This document shows, piece by piece, positions 14,673-22,933 of a stretch of 32,014 nucleotides of DNA. Position numbers and translations under genes: made by a program. The stretch comes from Rhodovulum tesquicola (GTDB lineage: Bacteria; Pseudomonadota; Alphaproteobacteria; Rhodobacterales; Rhodobacteraceae), in NCBI RefSeq assembly GCF_024128855.1, contig NZ_JAMYDV010000027.1, positions 1 to 32,014 of the forward strand. The letters are read 5' to 3'. The notes beneath the pieces were generated by a model that saw nothing but the letters and a program-made list of their open reading frames with translations, was not told where the DNA came from and did not search any database. Every line of letters starts with the position of its first letter. Positions within the stretch are counted from its first letter, which is position 1.

Positions 14673-15884
14673 TCAGCGAGGCCGGGCCAGAAAGAACCGC
14701 ACCATTTCCGCCGACGCGTCGGGCCCGCGCGAATCGGTGAAGGAGCCGCCGGCCTTACCCCCCGACCAGGCGTGGCCTGCGCCCGCGACCTGCCAGAGTT
14801 CCACATCGACCGTTCCGTCGGGCAACGCATACTCGGTGCGCAGATAGCTCCGGCCTGCTGCCTCGGCGGGCGTCACCCGGGCCGGGGTCCGGGGTCCGAC
14901 CGCGGCCAGCACGATCTGCGGCGCGTTGGAGGGGTGCACGGCACTGTCGGCATCGCCGTGAAAGACGATCCGGCGGGCGGGGGCACGGCTGCCCGCCGCC
15001 GCTGGTCTGCGTGCCCGCGCGGCCCCCGGTGTGCCGCCACTGCGCATGGCGGAGAGCGCCGACATGACATCGCTGGCAGCCCCGCGCGCAAGCCCCGAAT
15101 GCACGCCCACGGCCGAGAAGACATCCGGATAGGTCTCGGCCACGATCACCGCCATCGCCCCGCCCGCGGACAGGCCGGCGACGAACACGGCCTGTCGGTC
15201 CAACCCGAACTCCCGCATCAGAGCGCGGGTCAGGCCGGCAAGGATCGCCGGCTCTCCCCTGCCGCGGGCCTGGTTGACGGGCACGAACCAGTTCCAGCAG
15301 GACGCACCGTTGTGGTCGCAGGTCTGCTCCGGCCAGGCGACCGCCAGACCGTGCTTCTGGGCCAGCGCGTTCATGTCGGTGCCGGTCGCAAAGTCGGCGG
15401 AAGTCTGTGAACAGCCGTGCAGCATCAGAATCAGGCCCGTCGGCCCCTGCGATTGCCCGGCCGGCAGGAAGAGCTTGAAGTCGCGGGTCCCGGCGCGACC
15501 GCGATAGGTACGGTCCAGATACTGTGCGCCCCGGGGTATAGGCGGCGGGCGCGAAGGCGTGGGGACACGATCGAGCAGCAGGCGGGCGGGCAGCGATGAC
15601 CGCGCCGCGCGCAGCTGCTTCACCACGGCGCTCAGACGCCGGTCCACCTTCGCGCCAGCCCGGGATGCCGCTTTGCGCCGTGCCTTTGCAGGCGGCTTGC
15701 GGTGCTTTATCGCGACGGTCGGCTTGCCCGGCGTCATGGCCTGCAGGGTCGACAGTGTCTCAAGCGTGGTCTTGATCATTGCGGCACCTACAGCCCGCTG
15801 CATTGCCCTTGCGGAGGACCGCGGCTTGCCCGCGCGGGCAAGCCGCATCGCCCGGCGCATCGTGCGCGGGATGGTGAATTTCAT
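14673..15884 (-). CDS. PHB-depolymerase-type esterase (LpqC family)
   Basis: The protein has 403 aa. A basic N-terminal 110 residues, rich in Arg/Lys/Ala, is followed by an alpha/beta-hydrolase of the poly(3-hydroxybutyrate) depolymerase/esterase family: LMLHGCSQT forms the oxyanion region, VAGLSAGGAM holds the nucleophile (Ser near 239), FHGDAD holds the likely acid, and GAGHAWSGG the His. These enzymes hydrolyse short ester substrates or intracellular PHB. There is no signal peptide; the basic N-terminus resembles phasin- or granule-binding tails but this is inference. The gene lies 180 bases downstream of the large kinase gene on the same strand, with an 18-bp palindrome between them. Confidence 0.9.
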   Translation of the reverse strand: MKFTIPRTMRRAMRLARAGKPRSSARAMQRAVGAAMIKTTLETLSTLQAMTPGKPTVAIKHRKPPAKARRKAASRAGAKVDRRLSAVVKQLRAARSSLPARLLLDRVPTPSRPPPIPRGAQYLDRTYRGRAGTRDFKLFLPAGQSQGPTGLILMLHGCSQTSADFATGTDMNALAQKHGLAVAWPEQTCDHNGASCWNWFVPVNQARGRGEPAILAGLTRALMREFGLDRQAVFVAGLSAGGAMAVIVAETYPDVFSAVGVHSGLARGAASDVMSALSAMRSGGTPGAARARRPAAAGSRAPARRIVFHGDADSAVHPSNAPQIVLAAVGPRTPARVTPAEAAGRSYLRTEYALPDGTVDVELWQVAGAGHAWSGGKAGGSFTDSRGPDASAEMVRFFLARPR

Positions 15885-15992
15885 CCGAGGTCCCTCGAGG
15901 CTGGGCGCACCTGTTGTGGCGCCGTCCCGGCATCATGCCCGGCATCGCCCGCCTTGACGCTAACATGCGGTGTTGCCTCCGCCGCGCGGCAG

Positions 15993-16010
15993 TGACTTCG
16001 TCCGAAGTCA
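15993..16010. promoter_or_regulatory. 18-bp palindrome, possible operator
   Basis: TGACTTCG (15993-16000), two bases, then CGAAGTCA (16003-16010) form a perfect dyad. It lies 58 bases after the kinase stop and 109 bases before the esterase start on the minus strand. There is no T-run, so an operator is more likely than a terminator. Confidence 0.4.
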
Positions 16011-16067
16011 GGGGCAGCGCGGATGCACTCTCGCCGTGGCCCCGACACTTCTCCGCCTCGCCCTGGC

Positions 16068-19000
16068 CTAGACGCCCGGCAGTCCGGCTGCCAGCGCCAG
16101 CCGGACGAGGTCCGGCAGCGAGGTGGCTCCGGTCTTGCGCATCACCGCCGCCCGGTGGTTCTCGACCGTGCGCTGGTTGATGCCGAGGTCGGCGGCGATG
16201 ATCTTGTTCGGCGCGCCCTCCAGCACCCTGGCCAGAACCTCGCGTTCGCGCGGCGTGAGATCGGCGAAGGATTTCAGCGCGATGCGCCGGGCACCGTGAC
16301 GGGCGCGATCGTCGATCGCCTGGTCGAGGGCCTGCCCGATGCTGGCCAGGAGATCCGCCGCGCTGGCCGGTTTCTCGATCAGATCCGCGGCGCCCGCCTT
16401 CATCGCGCTCACGGCCATGGCCGTGTCGCCACTTCCCGTCAGCATCACCGCAGGCAGGGACGAGCGCTCCGCCCGCAAGGCCTCCAGCAGCGCCACACCG
16501 CCCATGCCGGGCAACCGGTCGTCGATGACCAGACAGGCCCTGGCGCCCGGACGGGGAGCGGCCAGAAATGCCTCGGCCGACGGGTAGGTGACCACATTCG
16601 ATCCCTCGGCCTCGAACAGGCGACGGGTGGCCTCGCGCACCATGGGGTCGTCGTCCACGATGTGCACTGTCGCCTGGTCGGCCGCAGAGCCGGCGAGGTG
16701 TTGCGCCCGGGCTGCCCCGGCGCCCTGCAGCAGGGCGGCGATCCGGTCCAGCAGCACGTCGGGCAGGACGGGCTTGGCGATCTGCACGAAGGGAGTTCCC
16801 GCGATCTCGCGCATCGTCGCGGCCGTGATGTCGCCGGTCAGGATGATGGTCGGGATGCCATGGCCCAGAACCCGAGGCAGATCCTGCGCCAGCGACAGCC
16901 CCGACGCACCGCCATGCAGGTCGAAATCCGTCAGCAGCAGGTCGGGCGGCGCCGCGGCCCGGGTGGCCCAGGCCAGGGCATCCGGCGCGTTGGCCATGGC
17001 GACGACGCTGTGTCCCTCGGCCGTGAGCGCACGGGCAAGCAACTGACGGAGTTCGTCCTCGTCCTCGACCAGCAGGATCGTGCCGGTCTGTCGGCCACCC
17101 TCGACCGGCGCTGTGTCCGCCAGCGCTGCAGGCTCGGCTGCGGCCAGCGGAAGCGTGACCATGAAGGTCGATCCCTTGCCCTGGACCGACCGGACATCCA
17201 CCGGATGAGCCAGCAGGTCCGCCAGCCGCTGGACGATCGACAGCCCCAGCCCGAGGCCCTGCGCGGCCAGGAACGCAGGCTGCTCGCCCCGATGATAGGC
17301 GTCGAAGATCGCCTTGCGCTCGGACGCGGCCACACCGATGCCGCTGTCGCAGACCTGAATCGTCAGACGGTCGCCGCGGATGCGGCATCCCATCACGATG
17401 CCGCCCCTCGGCGTGTATTTCACCGCATTCGACAAGAGGTTGCGTAGCATCTGCTCAAGAAGCTGCGGATCGGTCCGCACCCAGGCCTTGCTCGGCACCA
17501 CCCGCAGCTTCAGCCCCTTCATCTCGCACAGCGGCGCGAACTCGTCGGCAAGACGCGCCATGAGCGGGGCAACCGCGATGGCCCGCACCTGCGGCCGCAC
17601 GATGCCGGCCTCGATGCGGTTCACGTCGAGCAGCGCGTCAAGCATTTCGGTCATCGTCTTCAGCGTGCGGTCCAGCAGCGCCGCCAGCCGCAGCGCCTCG
17701 GCTCCCTTGCGGCCGCGCGTCATCAGCTCGTGCAGCAGAGCCAACGACTGCAACGGCTGGCGCAGGTCGTGGCTGGCGGCGGCGAGGAACCGCGACTTCG
17801 CAAGCGTCGCGCGGTCGGCCTCCCGCCGGGCGGCGACGAGTTCCTCATGCGTGCACTTGTTCTCGGTGATGTCGACGAAGGTGATCACCACGCCTTCGAC
17901 CCGCCCGCCATCGGCGCGATAGGGCTGGACCCGGCGCAGATACCAGATGCCCCCGGCGCCGGCGATCTCGCGTTCGATCGGGCTTGCCGTCGCCAGGACC
18001 GCGGCCGCGTCGGCGGCAAGATTGGTGTCGCTCGACAGGGCCGCCAGATCGGACAGCGGCCGGCCGATGTCGGTCGGTATGACATTGAAAACCGCGCGGG
18101 CGGTTGGCGTGAAGAACCGGATGTTCAGGGCGCGGTCAAGGAAGATCGTCGCCACATCGGTGCTGTAGAGCACGTTCTGCAGGTCGTTCGCGGTGGTGCG
18201 GTGGCGTTCAACGGTCTCCTGCAACTGGGCGTTCAGCGCGGTCAGCTCCTCGTTGAGCGCCTGCAACTCCTCCTTCGAGGCGAGCAGCTCCTCGTTGGTC
18301 GACTGGAACTCCTCGTTGACCGACAGCGCCTCGGCGGTGTCGGCGGCGTGGCCCTCGACCTCCTGTTCCAGTTCGCGCAGGGCGTCGCTGAGATCGTTGC
18401 GGGTCGCCTCCAGATCGGCTTCGAGTTCGACGATGCGCGATGCGGCATTCGCCGCCCCGGGCGCATCGGCCAGCGACCCGGTCGCCGCGGGCGGGTCCTC
18501 GAGGAAGCAGGCGAGCAGCAGGTCTTCCTTGCCGGCCTGGACGGCGCGCAGCTCGATATTGAACCGGCCCTCGCGCGTCGAGCGTCCGCCGGGAACGACG
18601 ACGACCGGATTCGCGGCGTCGCAGGACGCCGCCGCCGTGCGGAACCGTGCGTGCAGCGTCCGGGGCAGCATACCCAGAAAGCCCGGATCGGGGTGGCCCT
18701 GCGTGACGCTGAGATAGCGTTCGGTCGGGCCCAGCAGAAAGAGACAGTCGAACCGGCGGTTCATCAGCACGGCCGCGGGCGCGTAATTCTCCAGAACGAC
18801 CCGCCGGCACAGCTCCGCGAGGGAGGTCCTGCGACTTGGCTTCGGGTAGGCCTCGACGGGCCTCGCGGTCCGCGCGCCGGCTGCGACATGCAGATCGCCC
18901 GGCCGACCGGGGCCGACGCAGCGCCAGAGCCGGGCGTCCTTGTGGGCGACCTCGAAGCTGCCATCTTCCGGCCCGGGCGTTTCGGCAGCCCCCAGCAGCA

Positions 19001-20384
19001 AAAGGCCGCTCGGACGCAACGAGAATGCGCATAGCCCGATCACCCGCCGCTGCGCCTCCGGCTCCAGATAGATCAGCACGTTGCGGCACGACAGCAGGTC
19101 GATGCGCGAGAACGGCGGGTCGGACAGCAGGTCCGCCACGGTGAAGACGATCACGTCACGCAGTTCCGGCCGGACCCGCCAGCCGCCCGCCTCGGCCTCG
19201 AAGAACCGTGCAAGCCGCGCGGGCGATACCACGCCTGCGATGTCGGCGGGATAGAACCCCTCGCGGGCGGTGGCCACCGCGTCGGCGTCGATGTCCGAGG
19301 CGAAGACCTGAAGGCCGACCTTCGAGCCTGCCGCTTCCAGCGCCTCGATGCAGAGCATGGCCAGGCTGTAGGCCTCCTCGCCGGTGCTGCATCCGGCCAC
19401 CCAGACTCGCAGCGGCCGGTCGGCGGGCTGGGATGCGATCAGTTCGGGCAGGGCTGTCGCGCCGAGGTGCTCGAACACGCCCGGATCGCGGAAGAAGCTC
19501 GTGACATGGATCAGCAGATCGGCCGTCAGCCGCGCAAGCTCGGTGCTGTCGGCGCGCAGCATCGTCAGATACCGCTCCGTCTCGTACGGCCCACAGCCAG
19601 CCATCGCCATGCGACGGGCGATGCGGCGCTTGATCGTTCCAGTCTTGTACAGCGTCACATCCTGAGGGGCCGTTTCCGCGACGAGCGAGATGATGGCATC
19701 GAAGTCCCGCTTCGCCCCCGGCCCCGCAGCGCCGGGCGTCACGGCTGTCCGACCCGCGCCGGCCTTCGCGACTCCTGATGGGTTCGCCACAGCCCCGGCG
19801 GCCAGCTGACCCAGCACCGCCGGCATGTCCGCGATGCCCAGGACGTGATCCACGAGACCGGTGGCAATGGCGCTGTCCGGCATGCCGGAATACCCGGCCT
19901 CCTTCGGGTCCTGCGCAAGGATCAGCCCGCCTGCGTCATGGATGGCGCGCAGCCCGCCGCTGCCGTCCGTGCCGGTCCCCGAAAGCACGATGCAGGCCAG
20001 CGGCGATGACGCCTGCCGTGCCAGAGACTGCAACAGCACGTCGAAGGGCAGGCGCACCGCCTTGCCGCGCTCGGGGGCAGGGGTGTGGAGAACGCCGTTC
20101 TCGACGGTCAGAAAGACGCCCGGCGGGATGACATACAGATGGGCAGGCCGCAGCGTCATGCCCTCGGCGGCCAGAACCACCGACAAGGCGGTGTCCCGTG
20201 CCAGAAGGTCGACCATCATGCTGTCATGCGACGGGTCGAGGTGCAGGACCAGCACGAAGGCCGCCTGCATGTCGCCTGGCATCGCCTTCAACAGCGCCCG
20301 GCATGCCTCGAGCCCGCCTGCGGATGCGCCGATGGCAACGATGGGGAGCGCAGGACCGGGCGTTCGAGCGCGCTCATTCGACAT
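16068..20384 (-). CDS. CheB-CheR-PAS hybrid histidine kinase fused to a FixJ-type response regulator
   Basis: A single 1438-aa frame without interruption. Order: CheB methylesterase (about 10-190; GASAGG Ser21, His48, TGTDG Asp140); CheR methyltransferase (about 224-470; AGCSTGEEAYS, RNVLIYL); a long coiled coil (about 648-740; NEEFQSTNEELLASKEELQ); PAS (about 733-842); HisKA with SHDLRQPL (His872); HATPase (NLLSNAVKYTP, DSGIG, GLGLGL); a first REC domain (about 1100-1220, Asp1153); a second REC (about 1236-1355, IDDRLPGMGG, Asp1288); and a LuxR/FixJ helix-turn-helix (about 1372-1435, LTPREREVLARVLEG). CheB-CheR-PAS kinases are known in many bacteria; the FixJ regulator is normally a separate protein. 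The catalytic residues look intact, so the protein could sense, relay phosphate and bind DNA. It has no membrane segment. It is divergent from the ECF sigma gene, with about 840 bases between. Confidence 0.93.
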   Translation of the reverse strand: MSNERARTPGPALPIVAIGASAGGLEACRALLKAMPGDMQAAFVLVLHLDPSHDSMMVDLLARDTALSVVLAAEGMTLRPAHLYVIPPGVFLTVENGVLHTPAPERGKAVRLPFDVLLQSLARQASSPLACIVLSGTGTDGSGGLRAIHDAGGLILAQDPKEAGYSGMPDSAIATGLVDHVLGIADMPAVLGQLAAGAVANPSGVAKAGAGRTAVTPGAAGPGAKRDFDAIISLVAETAPQDVTLYKTGTIKRRIARRMAMAGCGPYETERYLTMLRADSTELARLTADLLIHVTSFFRDPGVFEHLGATALPELIASQPADRPLRVWVAGCSTGEEAYSLAMLCIEALEAAGSKVGLQVFASDIDADAVATAREGFYPADIAGVVSPARLARFFEAEAGGWRVRPELRDVIVFTVADLLSDPPFSRIDLLSCRNVLIYLEPEAQRRVIGLCAFSLRPSGLLLLGAAETPGPEDGSFEVAHKDARLWRCVGPGRPGDLHVAAGARTARPVEAYPKPSRRTSLAELCRRVVLENYAPAAVLMNRRFDCLFLLGPTERYLSVTQGHPDPGFLGMLPRTLHARFRTAAASCDAANPVVVVPGGRSTREGRFNIELRAVQAGKEDLLLACFLEDPPAATGSLADAPGAANAASRIVELEADLEATRNDLSDALRELEQEVEGHAADTAEALSVNEEFQSTNEELLASKEELQALNEELTALNAQLQETVERHRTTANDLQNVLYSTDVATIFLDRALNIRFFTPTARAVFNVIPTDIGRPLSDLAALSSDTNLAADAAAVLATASPIEREIAGAGGIWYLRRVQPYRADGGRVEGVVITFVDITENKCTHEELVAARREADRATLAKSRFLAAASHDLRQPLQSLALLHELMTRGRKGAEALRLAALLDRTLKTMTEMLDALLDVNRIEAGIVRPQVRAIAVAPLMARLADEFAPLCEMKGLKLRVVPSKAWVRTDPQLLEQMLRNLLSNAVKYTPRGGIVMGCRIRGDRLTIQVCDSGIGVAASERKAIFDAYHRGEQPAFLAAQGLGLGLSIVQRLADLLAHPVDVRSVQGKGSTFMVTLPLAAAEPAALADTAPVEGGRQTGTILLVEDEDELRQLLARALTAEGHSVVAMANAPDALAWATRAAAPPDLLLTDFDLHGGASGLSLAQDLPRVLGHGIPTIILTGDITAATMREIAGTPFVQIAKPVLPDVLLDRIAALLQGAGAARAQHLAGSAADQATVHIVDDDPMVREATRRLFEAEGSNVVTYPSAEAFLAAPRPGARACLVIDDRLPGMGGVALLEALRAERSSLPAVMLTGSGDTAMAVSAMKAGAADLIEKPASAADLLASIGQALDQAIDDRARHGARRIALKSFADLTPREREVLARVLEGAPNKIIAADLGINQRTVENHRAAVMRKTGATSLPDLVRLALAAGLPGV

Positions 20385-20464
20385 CCTGTCTTCCCGCCAG
20401 AGGGGGCACCGCGCCCGGCACGCAAAACCGTCACATGCGCAGGCTATTTCGTCGTCGCGCTGCC

Positions 20465-20490
20465 GTCATGCATGACAACGGTATCATACC
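20465..20490. promoter_or_regulatory. Two adjacent palindromes upstream of the hybrid kinase
   Basis: GTCATGCATGAC (20465-20476) is a perfect 12-bp palindrome. GGTATCATACC (20480-20490) is a second one, 3 bases away. They lie 81-106 bases upstream of the kinase start. Autoregulation by the kinase's own LuxR-type domain is possible but not shown. Confidence 0.35.
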
Positions 20491-20671
20491 TTTCGGCCGT
20501 GCAGAAGCCGGGCTTTTCGGGATCGCCGTGATCGCCCGACGGTCCTGCGGCGCGCAGTTTTCCGACCGGGCTCACTGGTGCACCCGGCGCTCTACGCTTT
20601 GTCTAAGTAGATTCCGGGGCTGTCGGCGCGACCGACCGATGGCTAGCTTCAACCCACGGCATGTAGCCGCA

Positions 20672-20914
20672 TTAACCAGTGTGAAGTTGACCGGACAGCC
20701 GGGTTGCGTTCATGGCGAACGTTTCAAAAGCCCCCAAAGTCGGCTCGCGTTGCTTCGCCGGCAACGAGTCCGGCTGTCCGGCCATTGCGAAGGAATTCTC
20801 GAGGACGGCACGGAACGTGCCCAGCGCGGTGCGTTGAGCGTTCCCGGAAGCCCGTTCTCCATCGCTCGTCCACCGCTGAAAAGGAATGAGAAGCTGGACC
20901 ATGGCCAAGCTCAT
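20672..20914 (-). CDS. Possible small protein (80 aa), unrecognised
   Basis: The frame from ATG 20914 reads MSLAMVQLLIPFQRWTSDGE, then ALGTFRAVLENSFAMAGQ, and ends TRLSGQLHTG. GGAG five bases before the ATG is a good ribosome site. The predicted protein is helical and amphipathic and superficially resembles short phasin-like proteins, but I cannot assign a family. G/C at third positions is less consistent than in its neighbours, which argues for caution. It is on the same strand as the kinase, about 290 bases upstream of it. Confidence 0.35.
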   Translation of the reverse strand: MSLAMVQLLIPFQRWTSDGERASGNAQRTALGTFRAVLENSFAMAGQPDSLPAKQREPTLGAFETFAMNATRLSGQLHTG

Positions 20915-21223
20915 CCCGGCTCCCGGAACGATCGGAGCCTTCATCAGGGCGCCCGGCGTCTCCTCGCCGACCCCGCCATCGCCCTGGAGACAGAAACGTC
21001 GGCTCCCGTGCCAGCGGTGACGCAGATCAAATGCGGCAAGGCGAGCGTGCGGACCCACGCCATGCACGGCCCAGACCTCCGGCGAGGCCGACAGCTCCGA
21101 CCGGAGCCGCAGCACTGCGAGCCGCCTTCATCTCATCCGGACGCAAGCTCGCTCCCCCATCGGACGGGCACGGCCCCGCGGGAGGCCGGCAACTCCCGTC
21201 ATCGGAAAGGTGACACGAAGACC
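20915..21223. other. Region upstream of the ECF sigma gene, no clear gene
   Basis: The 309 bases before the sigma gene hold no recognisable gene. The sigma reading frame is open far upstream (to about 20198), but those residues are unlike any sigma factor. No perfect GGAAC-N16/17-CGTT site was seen here. Confidence 0.5.
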
Positions 21224-21793
21224 ATGATTGACGTCCATCCGTTTCATTTCCTCCTGCCGCCGCAGGCCGCGGTCCTGTTTCGCTTCGCCCTCAGGCTTGC
21301 CGCCGACGAGACTCGGGCCGAGGACCTGGTTCAGGAGACCTTCCTCAAGGCCTGGGCGAATCGCGACAGTTTCACGCCCGGCACCGAACTGAGGGGGTGG
21401 CTGTTCACCATCCTTCGCAACACGTTCTATTCCAGCCTCCGCAAGCACATACGCGAGGTGGAGGACGTGGACGGCAGACTTGCGGCGCTGCTCTTCGAGG
21501 AAGCGGCGCAGGAGCATTCCGTCGACCTGAACAAGCTGATTTCGGCCATGGCAAGGCTCCCCGAAATCCACCGTCGGCCGGTCGTCCTCATGGGGGCATA
21601 CGGATTTTCGCAGCAGGAAGCGGCCGATGCCTGCAACTGCGCCGTCGGCACGATCAAGAGCCGCGTCAGTCGCGGACGGTCCGAACTCGGCCGTGCATTC
21701 GGTCGCGACCCGGTGGAGCCCCACGGAACGATCACGCACCCGGGGCCGTTGGCAGACCGGCATGTCGGGGCTTGCATGAGCGAAACGCCCTGA
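21224..21793 (+). CDS. ECF sigma factor, EcfG/RpoE2-like (general stress response)
   Basis: The protein has 189 aa with sigma region 2 (about 15-85: DLVQETFLKAWANRDSFTPG, then GWLFTILRNTFYSSLRKHIR and REVEDVDG) and region 4 (about 107-155: GFSQQEAADACNCAVGTIKS). The pattern RDSF-PGT-WLFTILRN-FYS-RK-REVEDxDG matches EcfG-type (ECF15) sigma factors such as RpoE2 of Sinorhizobium, which recognise GGAAC-N16/17-CGTT. Several such sites occur in this window. In known systems activity is set by NepR and PhyR; neither is seen here. The ATG at 21224 begins the conserved part, with GGAAAGG about 13 bases upstream. The C-terminal 30 residues beyond region 4 are not conserved. It is followed 25 bases later by a 108-aa gene. 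Confidence 0.85.
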   Translation: MIDVHPFHFLLPPQAAVLFRFALRLAADETRAEDLVQETFLKAWANRDSFTPGTELRGWLFTILRNTFYSSLRKHIREVEDVDGRLAALLFEEAAQEHSVDLNKLISAMARLPEIHRRPVVLMGAYGFSQQEAADACNCAVGTIKSRVSRGRSELGRAFGRDPVEPHGTITHPGPLADRHVGACMSETP

Positions 21794-21818
21794 AACCCCG
21801 CAACGACAGGAGCCGGAC

Positions 21819-22145
21819 ATGGAACGAGCGGACACCGAGAAGGACACCCTGATCATGGATCGTTCGATGCTCCTGCGGAGGGCAAGGGCTCCGCGGCTGC
21901 GGGCACGCTCCCTGGCCGAGTTGCGAGACCTGTCCGCGGCGCTCTCCGATGCCTGTGCGGCGTCCAAGGCGGACGCCCTGCGGAACATACGCGCCCGTTG
22001 GGCCGATGCTCCGGAAGAGGCCGACGAAAGCACATGCGGCTTCGCAGATCTCTTTGCCGCGCTTCGCCGCGTGCGAGCCGAACTCCAGCGTCGTCAGGAC
22101 GAGAGGGCGGCCGCTGCGCAACGGACCCTGGCCCTGGATCGCTAG
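21819..22145 (+). CDS. Unrecognised 108-aa protein co-transcribed with the ECF sigma gene
   Basis: The protein starts MERADTEKDTLIMDRSMLLR and is rich in Arg, Ala and Leu with likely long helices (SLAELRDLSAALSDACAA; LFAALRRVRAELQRRQDE). There is no membrane segment and no zinc-binding anti-sigma HxxxCxxC motif, and I see no NepR signature. AGGAG six or seven bases before ATG 21819 supports this start; ATG 21855 is an alternative. It follows the sigma gene by 25 bases on the same strand, the place where a sigma regulator is often found, so an accessory role in sigma control is possible but unproven. Confidence 0.65.
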   Translation: MERADTEKDTLIMDRSMLLRRARAPRLRARSLAELRDLSAALSDACAASKADALRNIRARWADAPEEADESTCGFADLFAALRRVRAELQRRQDERAAAAQRTLALDR

Positions 22146-22255
22146 CGGCTGTCCGGTCGGGGCTGCTCTCGTCCCGGGACGTTCCGGAGGTCGACGATCT
22201 TCGCCCACTTGGCGCCCCGTCCTTCCGGCCGCGTTCGGTTGCCAGTTGCCGCGCC

Positions 22256-22933
22256 CTACCCCGTCACGACCCCATCGCCCACCACGACCTGTCGCCGGCA
22301 GAGGCTTGCGATCTTCTCGTCGTGGGTGGAGATCAGGAAGGTCGTGCCTTCGTCGCGGTTGATCTCGGAGATCAGCGCCATGACCTGCATGGCGGCGGCG
22401 CGGTCGAGGTTGCCGGTCGGCTCGTCCGCCAGCACCAGTTCCGGCCGGTTCATCAGCGCGCGGGCCACTGCCACGCGCTGCTTCTGACCGCCCGACAGGT
22501 TTGCCGTGGGGAAATCGATCCGTTCGGCCAACCCCATCCGTGCCAGCAACTCGCGCCCGCGGGTCCGGGCGGCAGCCGTCTCGCGGCCCTCTCGCACGGC
22601 GGTGGGGAAGGCCACGTTCTCAAGCGCGGTGAAGTCGGGCAGCAGGTTGTGGAACTGGAACACGAAGCCGATGTGCAGGTTGCGAAACAGCGTCAGCGCC
22701 CTGTCGTCGGCTGCGACCAGATCCGTCCCGAGCATCGAGTGGCTGCCCGCGGTGGGTTTCATCAGCGTTCCGAGGATGGTCAGCAGCGTGCTCTTGCCCG
22801 ACCCTGACGGGCCCAGCAGCGCCGTGAGTTCTCCCCCCTGCAGCGTCAGGGACAGCCCGCGCAGGACCCGCGTCGCCGCCTCGCCCGACCCGAAGGTCTT
22901 GACCAGCCCTTCGACCTCGACCAGCGCGCTCAC
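22256..22933 (-). CDS. ABC transporter ATPase, LolD/MacB type
   Basis: The protein has 225 aa: Walker A GPSGSGKST (41-49), Q-loop Gln93, signature LSGGQKQRVAVARAL (from 146), Walker B LVLADE with Glu171, and H-loop His204. Size and sequence fit the LolD/MacB/FtsE group, which drives mechanotransmission exporters rather than importers. The GTG start overlaps the stop of the permease gene (GTGA). It is the third gene of an adaptor-permease-ATPase operon on the minus strand, together a tripartite export system of the MacAB kind. The substrate is unknown. Confidence 0.95.
   Translation of the reverse strand: MSALVEVEGLVKTFGSGEAATRVLRGLSLTLQGGELTALLGPSGSGKSTLLTILGTLMKPTAGSHSMLGTDLVAADDRALTLFRNLHIGFVFQFHNLLPDFTALENVAFPTAVREGRETAAARTRGRELLARMGLAERIDFPTANLSGGQKQRVAVARALMNRPELVLADEPTGNLDRAAAMQVMALISEINRDEGTTFLISTHDEKIASLCRRQVVVGDGVVTG

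Noticed and set aside
17730-19034. A 434-codon plus-strand frame opposite the hybrid kinase
   Set aside because: Antisense to the coiled-coil, PAS and CheR parts. Repetitive composition only mirrors the kinase coiled coil.
20812-20835. GGAAC followed by CGTT upstream of the ECF sigma gene (possible autoregulation)
   Set aside because: The spacer is 15 bases instead of 16-17, and the site lies about 390 bases before the start codon, so it is not accepted as a promoter.
20198-21223. N-terminal extension of the ECF sigma factor frame
   Set aside because: The upstream residues have no sigma-factor similarity. The conserved protein starts at ATG 21224 with a plausible ribosome site.
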